Below, piece by piece: positions 17,220 through 25,414 of a DNA stretch of 64,000 nt; within the stretch, counting starts at the first letter, position 1, and every line of letters starts with the position of its first letter. This DNA is from Methylomicrobium agile (lineage in GTDB: Bacteria; Pseudomonadota; Gammaproteobacteria; Methylococcales; Methylomonadaceae), in the NCBI RefSeq assembly GCF_000733855.1, contig NZ_JPOJ01000001.1:558001-622000 (forward strand). The letters are read 5' to 3'. The notes beneath the pieces were generated by a model that was not told the DNA's origin, did no database searches, and saw only the letters and a program-made list of their open reading frames with translations. The position numbers and the translations under genes are program-made.

Positions 17220-17696
17220 ATCCGCCCGAATCGGTTTTACGCCTAAGCAATTGATTTATATTGGATCAACTGATTGATCTTTGCACCAAGATGAAAGTCC
17301 CGCAAAACAGAAAGCACCAAAGCAATGCTCCAGGCCCTGGAATGGTGCGTTTTTTGAACGGCAACGGACATTCGCGGCCTGCGCCGGAGAGATTGGGATA
17401 AAGATTGTGCACCGCGCACCGGTTTATCGCCGGAAGAGAGCATGGGCGGAGCATCCTTGCCCGACTTCCTATGCAAGCCGTCTCCGGCCCGGCAGAGGAA
17501 AGCGAACAATAAACCTGCCGCAGTAACCGGATTGAGCCCGCTGTCCCGGCTGAACCGAACTCGGTGCAACCCGGTCCCATGGGAAAAGAGGGCGAGGACG
17601 ATTGTGCGCGAATGTCAAAGCCGTCCGGAAGTCACCCCATCCGGCGCATTCGGCACAACCCCCGCCTGCCCTGCATTGCCGATACGGGAGATTTGC
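17220..17696. other. Intergenic region upstream of narK and the lipoprotein gene
   Basis: About 480 bp between divergent genes. It contains imperfect NtrC-like half-sites (17281-17288 and 17313-17329) on the narK side. Open frames here have no recognisable protein. Nothing else supportable. Confidence 0.4.
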
Positions 17697-18113
17697 ATGT
17701 TCAAGATTTTACCGGCGTTGGTGATCGCATTGCTGACCGCAAGCTGCGCGTCGACAAAACCGGTTCTGTATCCCAACGATCATTTCAGCAAAGTCGGGCG
17801 GGAAACCGCCGACCGCGATATCGAAAATTGCATGCGGCTTGCAAAGTCTGCCGGCGCCGATTCAGCCGGCAGCAGCGTGGGACAAGGCGCGGCCCGGACG
17901 GCGGGAGGCGCGGCAGTCGGCGCGGCCTCCGGCGCCGTGGGAGGCGCAGTCGTGGGGGCGGCAGGCTCCGGCTCGGCGATTGGCGCGGCCAGCGGCGCCA
18001 CGGCCGGGCTGCTGTACTGGCTATTCAGCAAGCCTCAGCGCAGTCCGGCCTTCGAAAATTTCATGGACCGGTGTCTTCAAGAGCGCGGATATCAACCTGT
18101 AGGCTGGGATTAG
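17697..18113 (+). CDS. Small glycine-zipper lipoprotein
   Basis: A 138-residue protein with a lipoprotein signal (MFKILPALVIALLTASC; lipobox LTASC, Cys17). A Gly/Ala-rich stretch at about 60-105 has the GxxxG periodicity of a glycine zipper, ending in LLYWLFS. The C-terminus reads FENFMDRCLQERGYQPVGWD, a tail common in small proteobacterial lipoproteins with a conserved Cys and GY. Probably inserted in or attached to the outer membrane; function unknown. The start is supported by GGGAG 7 nt upstream; longer in-frame readings lack a signal peptide. Confidence 0.7.
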   Translation: MFKILPALVIALLTASCASTKPVLYPNDHFSKVGRETADRDIENCMRLAKSAGADSAGSSVGQGAARTAGGAAVGAASGAVGGAVVGAAGSGSAIGAASGATAGLLYWLFSKPQRSPAFENFMDRCLQERGYQPVGWD

Positions 18114-18182
18114 AACATTTTCATACCGCGTGTAGGGAAGTCCTCACCTTCTGAAGGGTGCCCTGCCGTTAAGTCCAGCCCC

Positions 18183-18237
18183 GTAGGGTACGCTGTGCGT
18201 ACCCTCGATGTCGAAAGGTACGCACAGCGTACCCTAC
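18183..18237. repeat. Short GTAGGGTACGC palindromic repeat
   Basis: 55 bp with 21-bp perfectly complementary arms beginning GTAGGGTACGCTGTGC. Same termini as the 151-bp element at 2841-2991, minus its interior. In the 505-bp gap 18114-18618 I also see a REP-like TGCCGGCAATCCCTGCCGGA at about 18384-18403. No gene is supportable in that gap. Confidence 0.7.
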
Positions 18238-18618
18238 AGGCAACCCGTAAGATACAGAGGATTTTATGCTGGCGGTAGGTCTTCAAGCATGGGGAACGGG
18301 GTTATCAACCCCGTTCCGCTCAGGGGATTGCCGAGATCCAGATGACAGGGAGGTATGAGAGTCAACCCGCCTGGGTTTCCGGATGCCGGCAATCCCTGCC
18401 GGAATGACGTGTTCTCCTTACGAAGGCCATATACCCAAAGCGAAAATGCTCTAGTCGTTCGTTAGCCTGCCTCATGGCCGATGAAAAACGGGATCGGCAG
18501 CGTATTTCCTGACCGATCGTTCCGGTGGAACATAAGTTGAGCCTGTAAAAATTAGTTCTTTTCCAGGTTCTATCGAGACAGAGACGCACTCATTTGAATG
18601 AGATAAACGTCAAAAGGC

Positions 18619-20904
18619 TTACGATGGCGCAAGCCTGCCCTGTAAAAAAAACGGGACTTGATCGGCCGGCAAAGGCTTACTGAAATAATAGCCCTGGACG
18701 GAATGACAGCGTAACTCACGCAAGAATTCGAGCTGCGCTTCCGTTTCCACCCCTTCCGCCACGACTTCGAGCTTCAACTGCTGCGCCATAACGGTAATTG
18801 CGGCCACAATCGCTCTGTCGTTGGGATCCGTAGAAATGTCGTTAATAAACGATTTGTCGATTTTGAGCGTATCGAGAGGAAATTGTTTGAGATAGCTGAG
18901 CGATGAATAGCCGGTGCCAAAATCGTCGAGCGATAATCGTATGCCTTTCCTTTTTAAGACGTTAAGCAGTTGCATGGCCGTCTCCAACTGATGCATGAGT
19001 GTTCCCTCGGTGATTTCCAACTCCAGCAGATCGGGCGGCAAACCGGTTTCTTCCAATGCCTCCTGAATGGCTTCCAACAACGGATGCTGAGGGTGCCGCT
19101 GATGCTGAACCTGATGGAATTGACGGCTCGACAAATTGACGGCCACCCGCACAGGCCAGCCCTGTTGCTGCCAACTGCGGGCCTGAGTGCAGGCCGCTTT
19201 CAAGACCCAGGCGCTTATCGGCACGATTAAACCGGTTTCCTCGGCGACCGGAATAAAATCATCGGGCGGAATCAGCCCCAATTCCGGATTCATCCAGCGA
19301 ATCAAGGCTTCCATTCCAATAATCCTGCCCGTATCAATGGCAATCTGAGGCTGGTAATAAAGCACGAACTCACTCTGTTCCAGAGCCCGGCGCAAATGCT
19401 TTTCCAGCTTCATATAATTCCGGGCCGAACTGTTCATGGCCGGAGTAAAGTACTGGTAATTGTTTTTCCCCAGTTTCTTTGCGTGATACATGGCCGTATC
19501 GGCATCGGCCAAAAGCCCTTCCGTATCCTGGGAATTGACCGGATAGATGCTGATTCCGATACTGACGCCGACAAAAATTTTATGTTGATCGATCATTAAA
19601 GGCTCCGCGAACCCTTCCAGAATTTTGTCCGCAACCTTGGCCGCATCCAGGACATCGGAAATGTTGGGCAGCATCACGATGAATTCGTCGCCTCCCAGGC
19701 GAGCCGCGGTATCATCCTCGCGCAAACAAGACTTGATCCGCTGCGCCACCTTTTTCAGCAAGCTATCCCCGAACGTATGGCCCTGGGTATCGTTGACCAT
19801 CTTGAAATTGTCCAGATCCAGGAATAAGACGGCGACACTGCCGTTATTGCGGTGTGCATGCAAAATGGCCTGTTTTATTCTGTCCATGAACAACACCCGA
19901 TTGGGAAGATCGGTCAGGATATCGTAATGCGCAATATAATCGAGCCGCTGCTGCGTCCGCTTGAGTTCTTCCATTTCACGCGCATTATCCAGAACCAACG
20001 ATAGCGAATGAGCGAAACTGAAAGCGATTTCTTCGTCTCTCTCGCTGAAGGCGCGGCCGTCAGTCCTGTCGCTCAGGTAGAGCCGGCCATACACGTGCCC
20101 CCGCTGTGCAATGGGCACCGCCAATAACGATTTCATCGGGGGATGGTGCGCCGGAAAGCCGATGCGGCGCGGATCGAGAGCCATATCCTCCAAACGCACC
20201 GAGATGTTTTCCCGTATCACGATGCCGAGCAGCCCTTTTCCTTCCGGCAACCGGCCGATAGCCCGCGCCTGCTCGGCACTGATGCCCGTATAAATGAAAT
20301 GCCTGAGCTGCCCGGAATCATCCAAAATCCCAATGGCGCCATAGCGGCATTCCAGAAGAGAGGCGAGCGCTTCGATACCCGTCTGCAACAAACCGCTCTC
20401 GACCGATGAATGGGCCAGCACGCTCAACAAACGGCGCGAAGCCTCATGGAGCTCGGCCAATTTCTCCGCCCAGCAAAGCGTTTGCCGGTGCTCGATCTCC
20501 AGCATTTCCTTCAATTGCCGAGATTCGGACAACAACTCCTGCTCTCTCCGCAAAAGCATTTCTTGAATACTTTGCCTGGTCACAGCCCCGATAAATCGCT
20601 GCAGTTCAAGAACCGCCAGCGCATCTACCTCGTGCCGTTCCATGAATTCAAGCGCGTAGAGCACATCCTTGTTCGGCGGGATCGACAATAGCGCTCTGTG
20701 TCCGACCAGGTCGGCAAAAATCCATTCGGGATGTTGCAAAACATCCTGCCCGGTAGCCAAACCGCAAAAATTTCCCTCGTCGATGCATTCCCTAAAAACG
20801 GCAAATAAAGGTTGGCCTGTCATTCGTTTGTGCCCGGGGCGCTCTTCTTCCAGTACACGAACCACGCAAGGGCTCAAACAATCGCCGACAGTTAACGGTT
20901 TCAT
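18619..20904 (-). CDS. CBS-GAF-GGDEF-EAL cyclic-di-GMP signalling protein
   Basis: A 761-residue cytoplasmic protein. Residues 1-115 look like a CBS pair (DVLYALEFMERHEVDALAVLE). A coiled coil at about 112-155 is followed by GAF at about 160-310, GGDEF (diguanylate cyclase) at about 325-485 with the active-site motif LGGDEF intact (404-408), and EAL (phosphodiesterase) at about 500-755 with EAL at 532-534 plus DDFGTGYSSLSYL and KIDKSFI. Both catalytic domains look competent, so net activity cannot be predicted. Its ATG shares a base with the stop codon of the upstream 111-residue gene (20904), implying coupled translation. Confidence 0.93.
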   Translation of the reverse strand: MKPLTVGDCLSPCVVRVLEEERPGHKRMTGQPLFAVFRECIDEGNFCGLATGQDVLQHPEWIFADLVGHRALLSIPPNKDVLYALEFMERHEVDALAVLELQRFIGAVTRQSIQEMLLRREQELLSESRQLKEMLEIEHRQTLCWAEKLAELHEASRRLLSVLAHSSVESGLLQTGIEALASLLECRYGAIGILDDSGQLRHFIYTGISAEQARAIGRLPEGKGLLGIVIRENISVRLEDMALDPRRIGFPAHHPPMKSLLAVPIAQRGHVYGRLYLSDRTDGRAFSERDEEIAFSFAHSLSLVLDNAREMEELKRTQQRLDYIAHYDILTDLPNRVLFMDRIKQAILHAHRNNGSVAVLFLDLDNFKMVNDTQGHTFGDSLLKKVAQRIKSCLREDDTAARLGGDEFIVMLPNISDVLDAAKVADKILEGFAEPLMIDQHKIFVGVSIGISIYPVNSQDTEGLLADADTAMYHAKKLGKNNYQYFTPAMNSSARNYMKLEKHLRRALEQSEFVLYYQPQIAIDTGRIIGMEALIRWMNPELGLIPPDDFIPVAEETGLIVPISAWVLKAACTQARSWQQQGWPVRVAVNLSSRQFHQVQHQRHPQHPLLEAIQEALEETGLPPDLLELEITEGTLMHQLETAMQLLNVLKRKGIRLSLDDFGTGYSSLSYLKQFPLDTLKIDKSFINDISTDPNDRAIVAAITVMAQQLKLEVVAEGVETEAQLEFLRELRCHSVQGYYFSKPLPADQVPFFLQGRLAPS

Positions 20905-21239
20905 TAATGATCGGACGACAAAAAGACGTTGACGTCAACAACCGCATGCAACACTTCATCCGGTCCCATCATGGGCTTCATCCGGGCCACCACAAAATCA
21001 ATGAGTTCTTCCCTGGATAAACGGCGCAATATCGGTTGGCGCACCAGAATATCCGAAATCACCTCGTCATCCAGCTCGATATGTTCGAAAGGCGTCTTGA
21101 CCAGTAATTCGATGGCTCTCCGCATGGCGATGCAACCGATCGGCGAGTTTCTGCCTAAAACCAGCATATCTTTTAAAGGAGGAATGGCGTATTCACCGAC
21201 GTGGACCGAAATGCGTACTCTTCTATCGTTAGTTGCCAT
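20904..21239 (-). CDS. 111-residue conserved-looking protein coupled to the GGDEF/EAL gene
   Basis: A soluble 111-residue protein with no signal or membrane helix. It begins MATNDRRVRISVHVGEYAIPP and has an acidic C-terminus ending DVNVFLSSDH. I do not recognise a domain. Its TAA stop overlaps the ATG of the c-di-GMP protein (TAATG), so the two are almost certainly made together and may interact as sensor or regulator and effector. Function unknown. Confidence 0.6.
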   Translation of the reverse strand: MATNDRRVRISVHVGEYAIPPLKDMLVLGRNSPIGCIAMRRAIELLVKTPFEHIELDDEVISDILVRQPILRRLSREELIDFVVARMKPMMGPDEVLHAVVDVNVFLSSDH

Positions 21240-22098
21240 GCGACATATCCAGCAAAAAAAGAATCAAAATTTTAATTTTCAATTCCAGGGATTGATTGTG
21301 ATTGAAGCCGTAAAAGCCTTCTATAACATCTTCGTCTAAATTGGGCCTTATGTTCTGGCATGTAAAAAGCTTTTCGGCTGACCGCTCTATTCTCTCATTT
21401 TTTATATGGGTATTGTCAACTCTGATTTATGCGCAATGCGCCTGTTTTTAATGGCTTGGTCGAAGCCGAGAAATTACGCGACATATACGGAATGTCGTCA
21501 AATTTCCTTTATTTTAATTTTGATTAATAATGCGACTTTGCTTTACGATTCTTTGAATATCAATTAAATTTAATACTTATTAAAATATTCTTCACTATTT
21601 ATCGTCTTAAGTATATCTATGGTCCCATTCCTCAAAGATAATTAAAGCGATAGCGATTGGATATAAAATAAATACATCAAATATCCATTCAGCGTGCAGC
21701 CCTTCCAATACGAACTAAAAAATATTGAAAATTAAATAGTTATGATCGACCGCGCCGTAAACAGGAGCGAATCCGAAATAATGGTCTTGATACATTTCCC
21801 CATAAAGAATTAAAAATTCTGCAATTCCACCTTTCTTTCGTTCGCTCCAGGGTTGACCAATACCTAAGGTTTTTTCCGTTCGATGCGCTTGAGCAATTCA
21901 AACAGATCACTGCCGGTCGACAGCTCGTAGGATGTGCTGACCATCGGGAAGCGCATCGTTCACGATCGCCCCTGTGCCAACGCCAGAAGGCATCTCTCGT
22001 GAACAATCTCGAACGATGCGATGCGCTTCACTTCGTTCGGCACATCCTACGGCCCTTCAAAGTCATGGCGGATGCCTATCGGCGAATCCGCCACCGGG
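21240..22098. other. AT-rich 859-bp region without a supportable gene
   Basis: The left part (about 21400-21760) is much more AT-rich than the rest of the window. At 21927-22050 lies an element with complementary ends (GTAGGATGTGC ... GCACATCCTAC), again of the repeat type scattered through the window. Short minus-strand frames here have no signals and look like decayed coding DNA. Confidence 0.5.
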
Positions 22099-22311
22099 TT
22101 ATGGTAAAAACGTGTCGACGTCCACGCCATCCAGACCAACCTCGGATAATGGCACGTCCATCACTTCGGCCTGGGTTTTAACTACATCGATGATGTCGTA
22201 ATAGGCATACAACACCCCTTGATCGCCTTTATGCTTCGCGCGCCGAGCGGCTTCTACCGCAGTCTTGACAACCTCCTGCAACAGTATTTGATAGTCGATT
22301 TGTTCGCTCAT
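22099..22311 (-). CDS. Small hypothetical protein (70 residues)
   Basis: A 70-residue, mostly helical acidic protein (SEQIDYQILLQEVVKTAVEA ... DIIDVVKTQAEVMDVPLSE). The composition looks like a real protein, unlike the surrounding DNA. Just upstream in another frame a short stretch (WPKDIVRNAAYKAIIEGILK) looks like the C-terminal end of a partner gene whose remainder has been replaced by repeats, so this may be the surviving half of a small two-gene unit. Function unknown; a toxin-antitoxin origin is a guess. Confidence 0.5.
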   Translation of the reverse strand: MSEQIDYQILLQEVVKTAVEAARRAKHKGDQGVLYAYYDIIDVVKTQAEVMDVPLSEVGLDGVDVDTFLP

Positions 22312-22430
22312 TTTTTCTATCCTTCAAAATACCCTCGATGATGGCTTTATACGCCGCGTTGCGCACAATATCCTTTGGCCATTTGTTTTTCACGCATAGC
22401 AAGTAGGGTAAACGAAGTCCTGTAGTCAGG

Positions 22431-22457
22431 CCGGGCAACCGTTTTATCGTTGCCCGA
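22431..22457. repeat. CGGGCAAC/GTTGCCCG inverted repeat
   Basis: 8-bp complementary arms (22432-22439, 22449-22456) around a short loop. Relatives occur at 22968-22996 (10-bp arms GTCGGGCAAC/GTTGCCCGAC) and, with GCAC in place of CAAC, at 56141-56164. They fill the gaps around the small genes in this part of the window; the 341-bp gap 22312-22653 otherwise holds nothing supportable. Confidence 0.55.
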
Positions 22458-22653
22458 CACCCATGTGGCGATCATGCTTTGGAATATTGCGCGGGTCTGA
22501 AATCCCGTCATCTTTTCAAGGCATTGTAAATGTCGGGCGCCAAAAGCGAGTGTCCGACCTACACGACTGACGACATTCGTCCTACGCGCTGCCATCCGAT
22601 TTTTAAAATAACCCATTTTGGGATAACCCGCAATAGGTTATTAGTCTGGGCGC

Positions 22654-22947
22654 ATGCCCAGTTCACTACACAATGTCGATTACCAGATTTTCAGGAGTCT
22701 GCTTGTTCAGGCCAGGGTTGCTTCGGGTTTGACGCAGATGCAAATCGCGGAAAAGCTGGGGAAACCGCAGAGCTACATTTCCAAGTACGAGCGTGGGGAG
22801 CGGCGGTTGGATTTTCCCGAATTTATTGAGCTGGCAGACATTCTGGAAATTGACGTGGCGGGTTTTGTTTCAGATTATCGGGCGGCATTGGCACCGATAA
22901 AAACTCACAAAGCGCGCCGCATAACGGGAACCTCTAAAAATACCTGA
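22654..22947 (+). CDS. XRE-family HTH regulator
   Basis: A 97-residue protein with a Cro/CI-type helix-turn-helix spanning residues 12-66: LLVQARVASGLTQMQIAEKL, then GKPQSYISKYERGERRLDFPEF and a closing helix (LADILEIDVAGFV), quoted in parts. Likely a small transcriptional repressor. It sits alone between repeats and near two unknown small genes, as in plasticity spots or remnants of toxin-antitoxin or prophage modules. The start codon is not strongly supported by an RBS. Confidence 0.8.
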   Translation: MPSSLHNVDYQIFRSLLVQARVASGLTQMQIAEKLGKPQSYISKYERGERRLDFPEFIELADILEIDVAGFVSDYRAALAPIKTHKARRITGTSKNT

Positions 22948-22967
22948 TTGAAAGGTAAATAGAGTAG

Positions 22968-22996
22968 GTCGGGCAACAGCTTCATCGTTGCCCGAC
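22968..22996. repeat. GTCGGGCAAC inverted repeat
   Basis: Arms 22968-22977 and 22987-22996 are perfect complements. A member of the same family as 22431-22457, located just after the XRE gene. Confidence 0.55.
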
Positions 22997-23121
22997 ATTT
23001 AGGCGTAGCGAAGAGGCTGTTCGATGATTCGTAACCATGACTTCATACCGTCATATCGAAAATTTCGGGCACAAAAAGCGTGCCCGACCTGCACGACTGT
23101 CGCAGCATCGAGGCTACGGAA

Positions 23122-23382
23122 CTACCTACGAAGCTTGATAATCTCGGCGATCAGACGCAAATCGACGGTGTCTTCCGTTTCTTCGTGGTTTTGCGCCACC
23201 AACTGCAAGACCTGCTCGTCGGTCGCGCGCAGCCGCTTTGCTTGCGCCACGTTCAATTCGTCGGCATGGTCGTGCAGCCAGCCGCGCAGCCCGACCAGCA
23301 AAAACGTATCGTTGGCATCGGGGTCCCAATATTGAATATAAACCTCATAGATTTTTAAGTTTTTCAATACCTGCGATGCCAT
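23122..23382 (-). CDS. Hypothetical protein (86 residues)
   Basis: An 86-residue soluble protein (VYIQYWDPDANDTFLLVGLR; C-terminal DLRLIAEIIKLRR). No recognised domain. Good residue composition and a complete frame suggest a real gene. It lies 81 bp downstream of psd but behind a terminator, so it is probably transcribed on its own. Confidence 0.45.
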   Translation of the reverse strand: MASQVLKNLKIYEVYIQYWDPDANDTFLLVGLRGWLHDHADELNVAQAKRLRATDEQVLQLVAQNHEETEDTVDLRLIAEIIKLRR

Positions 23383-23416
23383 AGGGGTTGTTCGTTATCG
23401 TAATGATAAAAAAGCA

Positions 23417-23443
23417 TAAAAAAAGCGCCGTTCGGGCGCTTTT
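23417..23443 (-). terminator. Rho-independent terminator of queF-psd
   Basis: A 10-bp stem (23419-23428 with 23434-23443; GC core GCGCC/GGCGC) with a 5-nt loop. On the minus strand it ends in a run of seven T, 21 bp past the psd stop codon. Oriented correctly for the psd transcript. Confidence 0.85.
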
Positions 23444-23463
23444 TCTAACGGACGGCATTTCGA

Positions 23464-24318
23464 TTACCGCATTCTGCCGATCATTTCTCCAAGTCTGACC
23501 GGCAGGCCGGAGGCCAGATCCTCGCGCCATGCGGCGCGGTCCTTGCCGAACAGCACAATAATCGTCGAACCCATGTTGAAACGGCCCATTTCTTCGCCGA
23601 TCCGCAAAATCGGCGCATCTTCTCCGTAGCGCCAGGCTTGCACGGCGTTGGCGGTCGGCGGCGTCACCACGCCGTGCCAGACCGTTTCGACGCTGGAAAC
23701 GAAAATCGCGCCGACCAGCACCAAAGCCATCGGCCCGATCTCGGTGTCGAAGATCGCCGCGACGCGCTCGTTGCGCGCGAACAGCCCCGGCACCACGTTC
23801 GCTGTGGCGGCATTTACGCTGAACAGGCGCCCCGGAATGTGCGCCATCTCGCGCAGGGTGCCGGTCAACGGCATGTGGAGCCGGTGATAATCCTTCGGCG
23901 ACAGATAAATGGTCGTAAATACCCCGTCCTGAAACGGCGCCGCCCGTTCCTCGCTGCCGCCGAGCAAGTCCACGGCCGTAAAACTTTTGCCTTTGGCCTG
24001 AAAAATCCGGCCGCCGGTGATCGCGCCGGCCTGGCTGACCGCGCCGTCCGCCGGGCAGGCGATCGCATCCGGCGCATCCGGAAACGGCCGGATGCCGGGC
24101 TTCAATTCGCGGGTGAAAAAATGGTTGAAACTTTTATAAGCCTCGATATTCGGTTCGAGCGCTTCGTCCATGTTCACGCCGTAATGGCGGATGATCCGGC
24201 GGATAAAAAAATTCTTCCAGGCCGCATGTTCCGAATGGGTCAGACGGCTCATCAGCCGCGACAGCGTATGCTGCGGCAGCAGGTATTGCGGCAGCGTGGT
24301 CAGCAAGTCTTTGATCAT
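23464..24318 (-). CDS. psd: Phosphatidylserine decarboxylase proenzyme
   Basis: A 284-residue protein of the usual length. Signatures: SFNHFFTRELKPGIRPFPD, CPADGAVSQAG, YLSPKDYHRLHMP (His of the charge relay), and the self-cleavage site GST in FNMGSTIIVLF (about residues 246-256), where Ser becomes the pyruvoyl cofactor. It makes phosphatidylethanolamine at the inner membrane. The start at 24318 (MIKDLL) follows an AAGG. The gene is 7 bp downstream of queF, so the two are co-transcribed. Confidence 0.95.
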   Translation of the reverse strand: MIKDLLTTLPQYLLPQHTLSRLMSRLTHSEHAAWKNFFIRRIIRHYGVNMDEALEPNIEAYKSFNHFFTRELKPGIRPFPDAPDAIACPADGAVSQAGAITGGRIFQAKGKSFTAVDLLGGSEERAAPFQDGVFTTIYLSPKDYHRLHMPLTGTLREMAHIPGRLFSVNAATANVVPGLFARNERVAAIFDTEIGPMALVLVGAIFVSSVETVWHGVVTPPTANAVQAWRYGEDAPILRIGEEMGRFNMGSTIIVLFGKDRAAWREDLASGLPVRLGEMIGRMR

Positions 24319-24325
24319 ATTACCT

Positions 24326-24715
24326 TCAGGGCAGGTGGACCGGCTGCGGCGCTTGCCAGTCCGGATTGCGATGCTCGGCGACGACGGTGGTGTAAATGCC
24401 GCCGCGGACGTTGAACTCGGCGCGTACGCGCAGGAACTTCGGCTGAATCGCGGCAACGATGTCGTTCAGGATTTGATTGGTCACCGCTTCATGAAAGGCG
24501 CCCTGGTCACGGAACGACCAGATATACAATTTCAGCGCTTTCAGCTCGACGCAGGCCGCTGCCGGCACATATTCGAGACGGATCGTCGCAAAATCGGGCT
24601 GCCCGGTCTTCGGGCACAAACAGGTGAATTCGGGAATGTCGATACGGATCGTGTAATCCCGGCCGGGCTCGGGGTTTACGAAGGTTTCGAGGTCTTTGCT
24701 GGGTTGTGTACTCAT
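24326..24715 (-). CDS. queF: NADPH-dependent 7-cyano-7-deazaguanine reductase, type I QueF
   Basis: A 129-residue single-domain QueF. The catalytic Cys lies in [14 protein letters not shown], and the family motif [20 protein letters not shown] is complete. It reduces preQ0 to preQ1 for queuosine modification of tRNA. Length is that of the short Bacillus-type enzyme (the E. coli type is about 280). No preQ1 riboswitch is apparent upstream. Confidence 0.95.
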   Translation of the reverse strand: MSTQPSKDLETFVNPEPGRDYTIRIDIPEFTCLCPKTGQPDFATIRLEYVPAAACVELKALKLYIWSFRDQGAFHEAVTNQILNDIVAAIQPKFLRVRAEFNVRGGIYTTVVAEHRNPDWQAPQPVHLP

Positions 24716-25414
24716 TTTTTGTAAAAAGCCAGTGGAATCAATAACTCTTTATTCTACCAGTATCCGAGGCAAAATGGCTGCCCTCGCGATCGCCCGCGCG
24801 AAAATCGCTTGAGTGACCGGACAACCGACCCGGTTCACCGACCCGAGGCCAAACGCAAAACCGGCGTCAACGCAGCGTCGAGAATGTCCGCCTGGCCGTA
24901 CAGGGAACAGGCCCTGTGTAAGTGAACTTTTACCGGGCCGCACTTTCTGAATAAACGTAATCCGGCTTTGGGAAAGGAGAAAATCTCAAGGCACACCTCA
25001 TACCGGCAAGAGAGTTGCGCTCTTACTTTTTTCCTATAAATTTTCCCAATCGAAAGAGAAGATTGGCTATCCAAAAAGATTAAATTACTATAGGCGGCCC
25101 AGGCGCATTATCAAAAACGCATAAATACCGTCGCTTTTCACTTCCTTGGCGGCTTCGGAGGCTGACAATCGGCGAACATGAAAATGGCATGTTTCGTATG
25201 GCTTACGTTTTACCCAAACCTGTACCTGTAACACTACGAACGCCGATTCCAAACGAGCTATAGATTTTTGAAAAATTTTCCTTTCCGAAATACGCCCCAC
25301 GCCGCCAGGTCGAGCACCGACCGGAATTCACGATTCACTTTAAAACAGTCTGCGCGGCGCCTAAGTGCCTCCCGGTCCCGCGCATCCGGATTACCCGATT
25401 TTAATAGCCGATCA
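24716..25414. other. Region between queF and the large sensor gene
   Basis: Seven hundred bases with short frames on both strands and no recognisable product. A 49-codon in-frame extension upstream of 25415 is Arg/Ser-rich and unlike a signal, so I treat it as non-coding. No clear repeat or RNA seen. Confidence 0.4.

Noticed and set aside
21740-22006. 88-codon minus-strand frame in the AT-rich gap
   Set aside because: Crosses the palindromic element 21927-22050 and has no RBS or recognisable motif.
24716-24900. Considered a preQ1 riboswitch upstream of queF
   Set aside because: No preQ1 aptamer pattern could be recognised in the leader.
25088-25300. 70-codon minus-strand frame upstream of the large sensor
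   Set aside because: No RBS, no domain, and overlaps the probable promoter region of the sensor gene.
25268-25414. 49-codon N-terminal extension of the large sensor
   Set aside because: Arg/Ser-rich and not signal-like; MASE1 begins right after ATG 25415.
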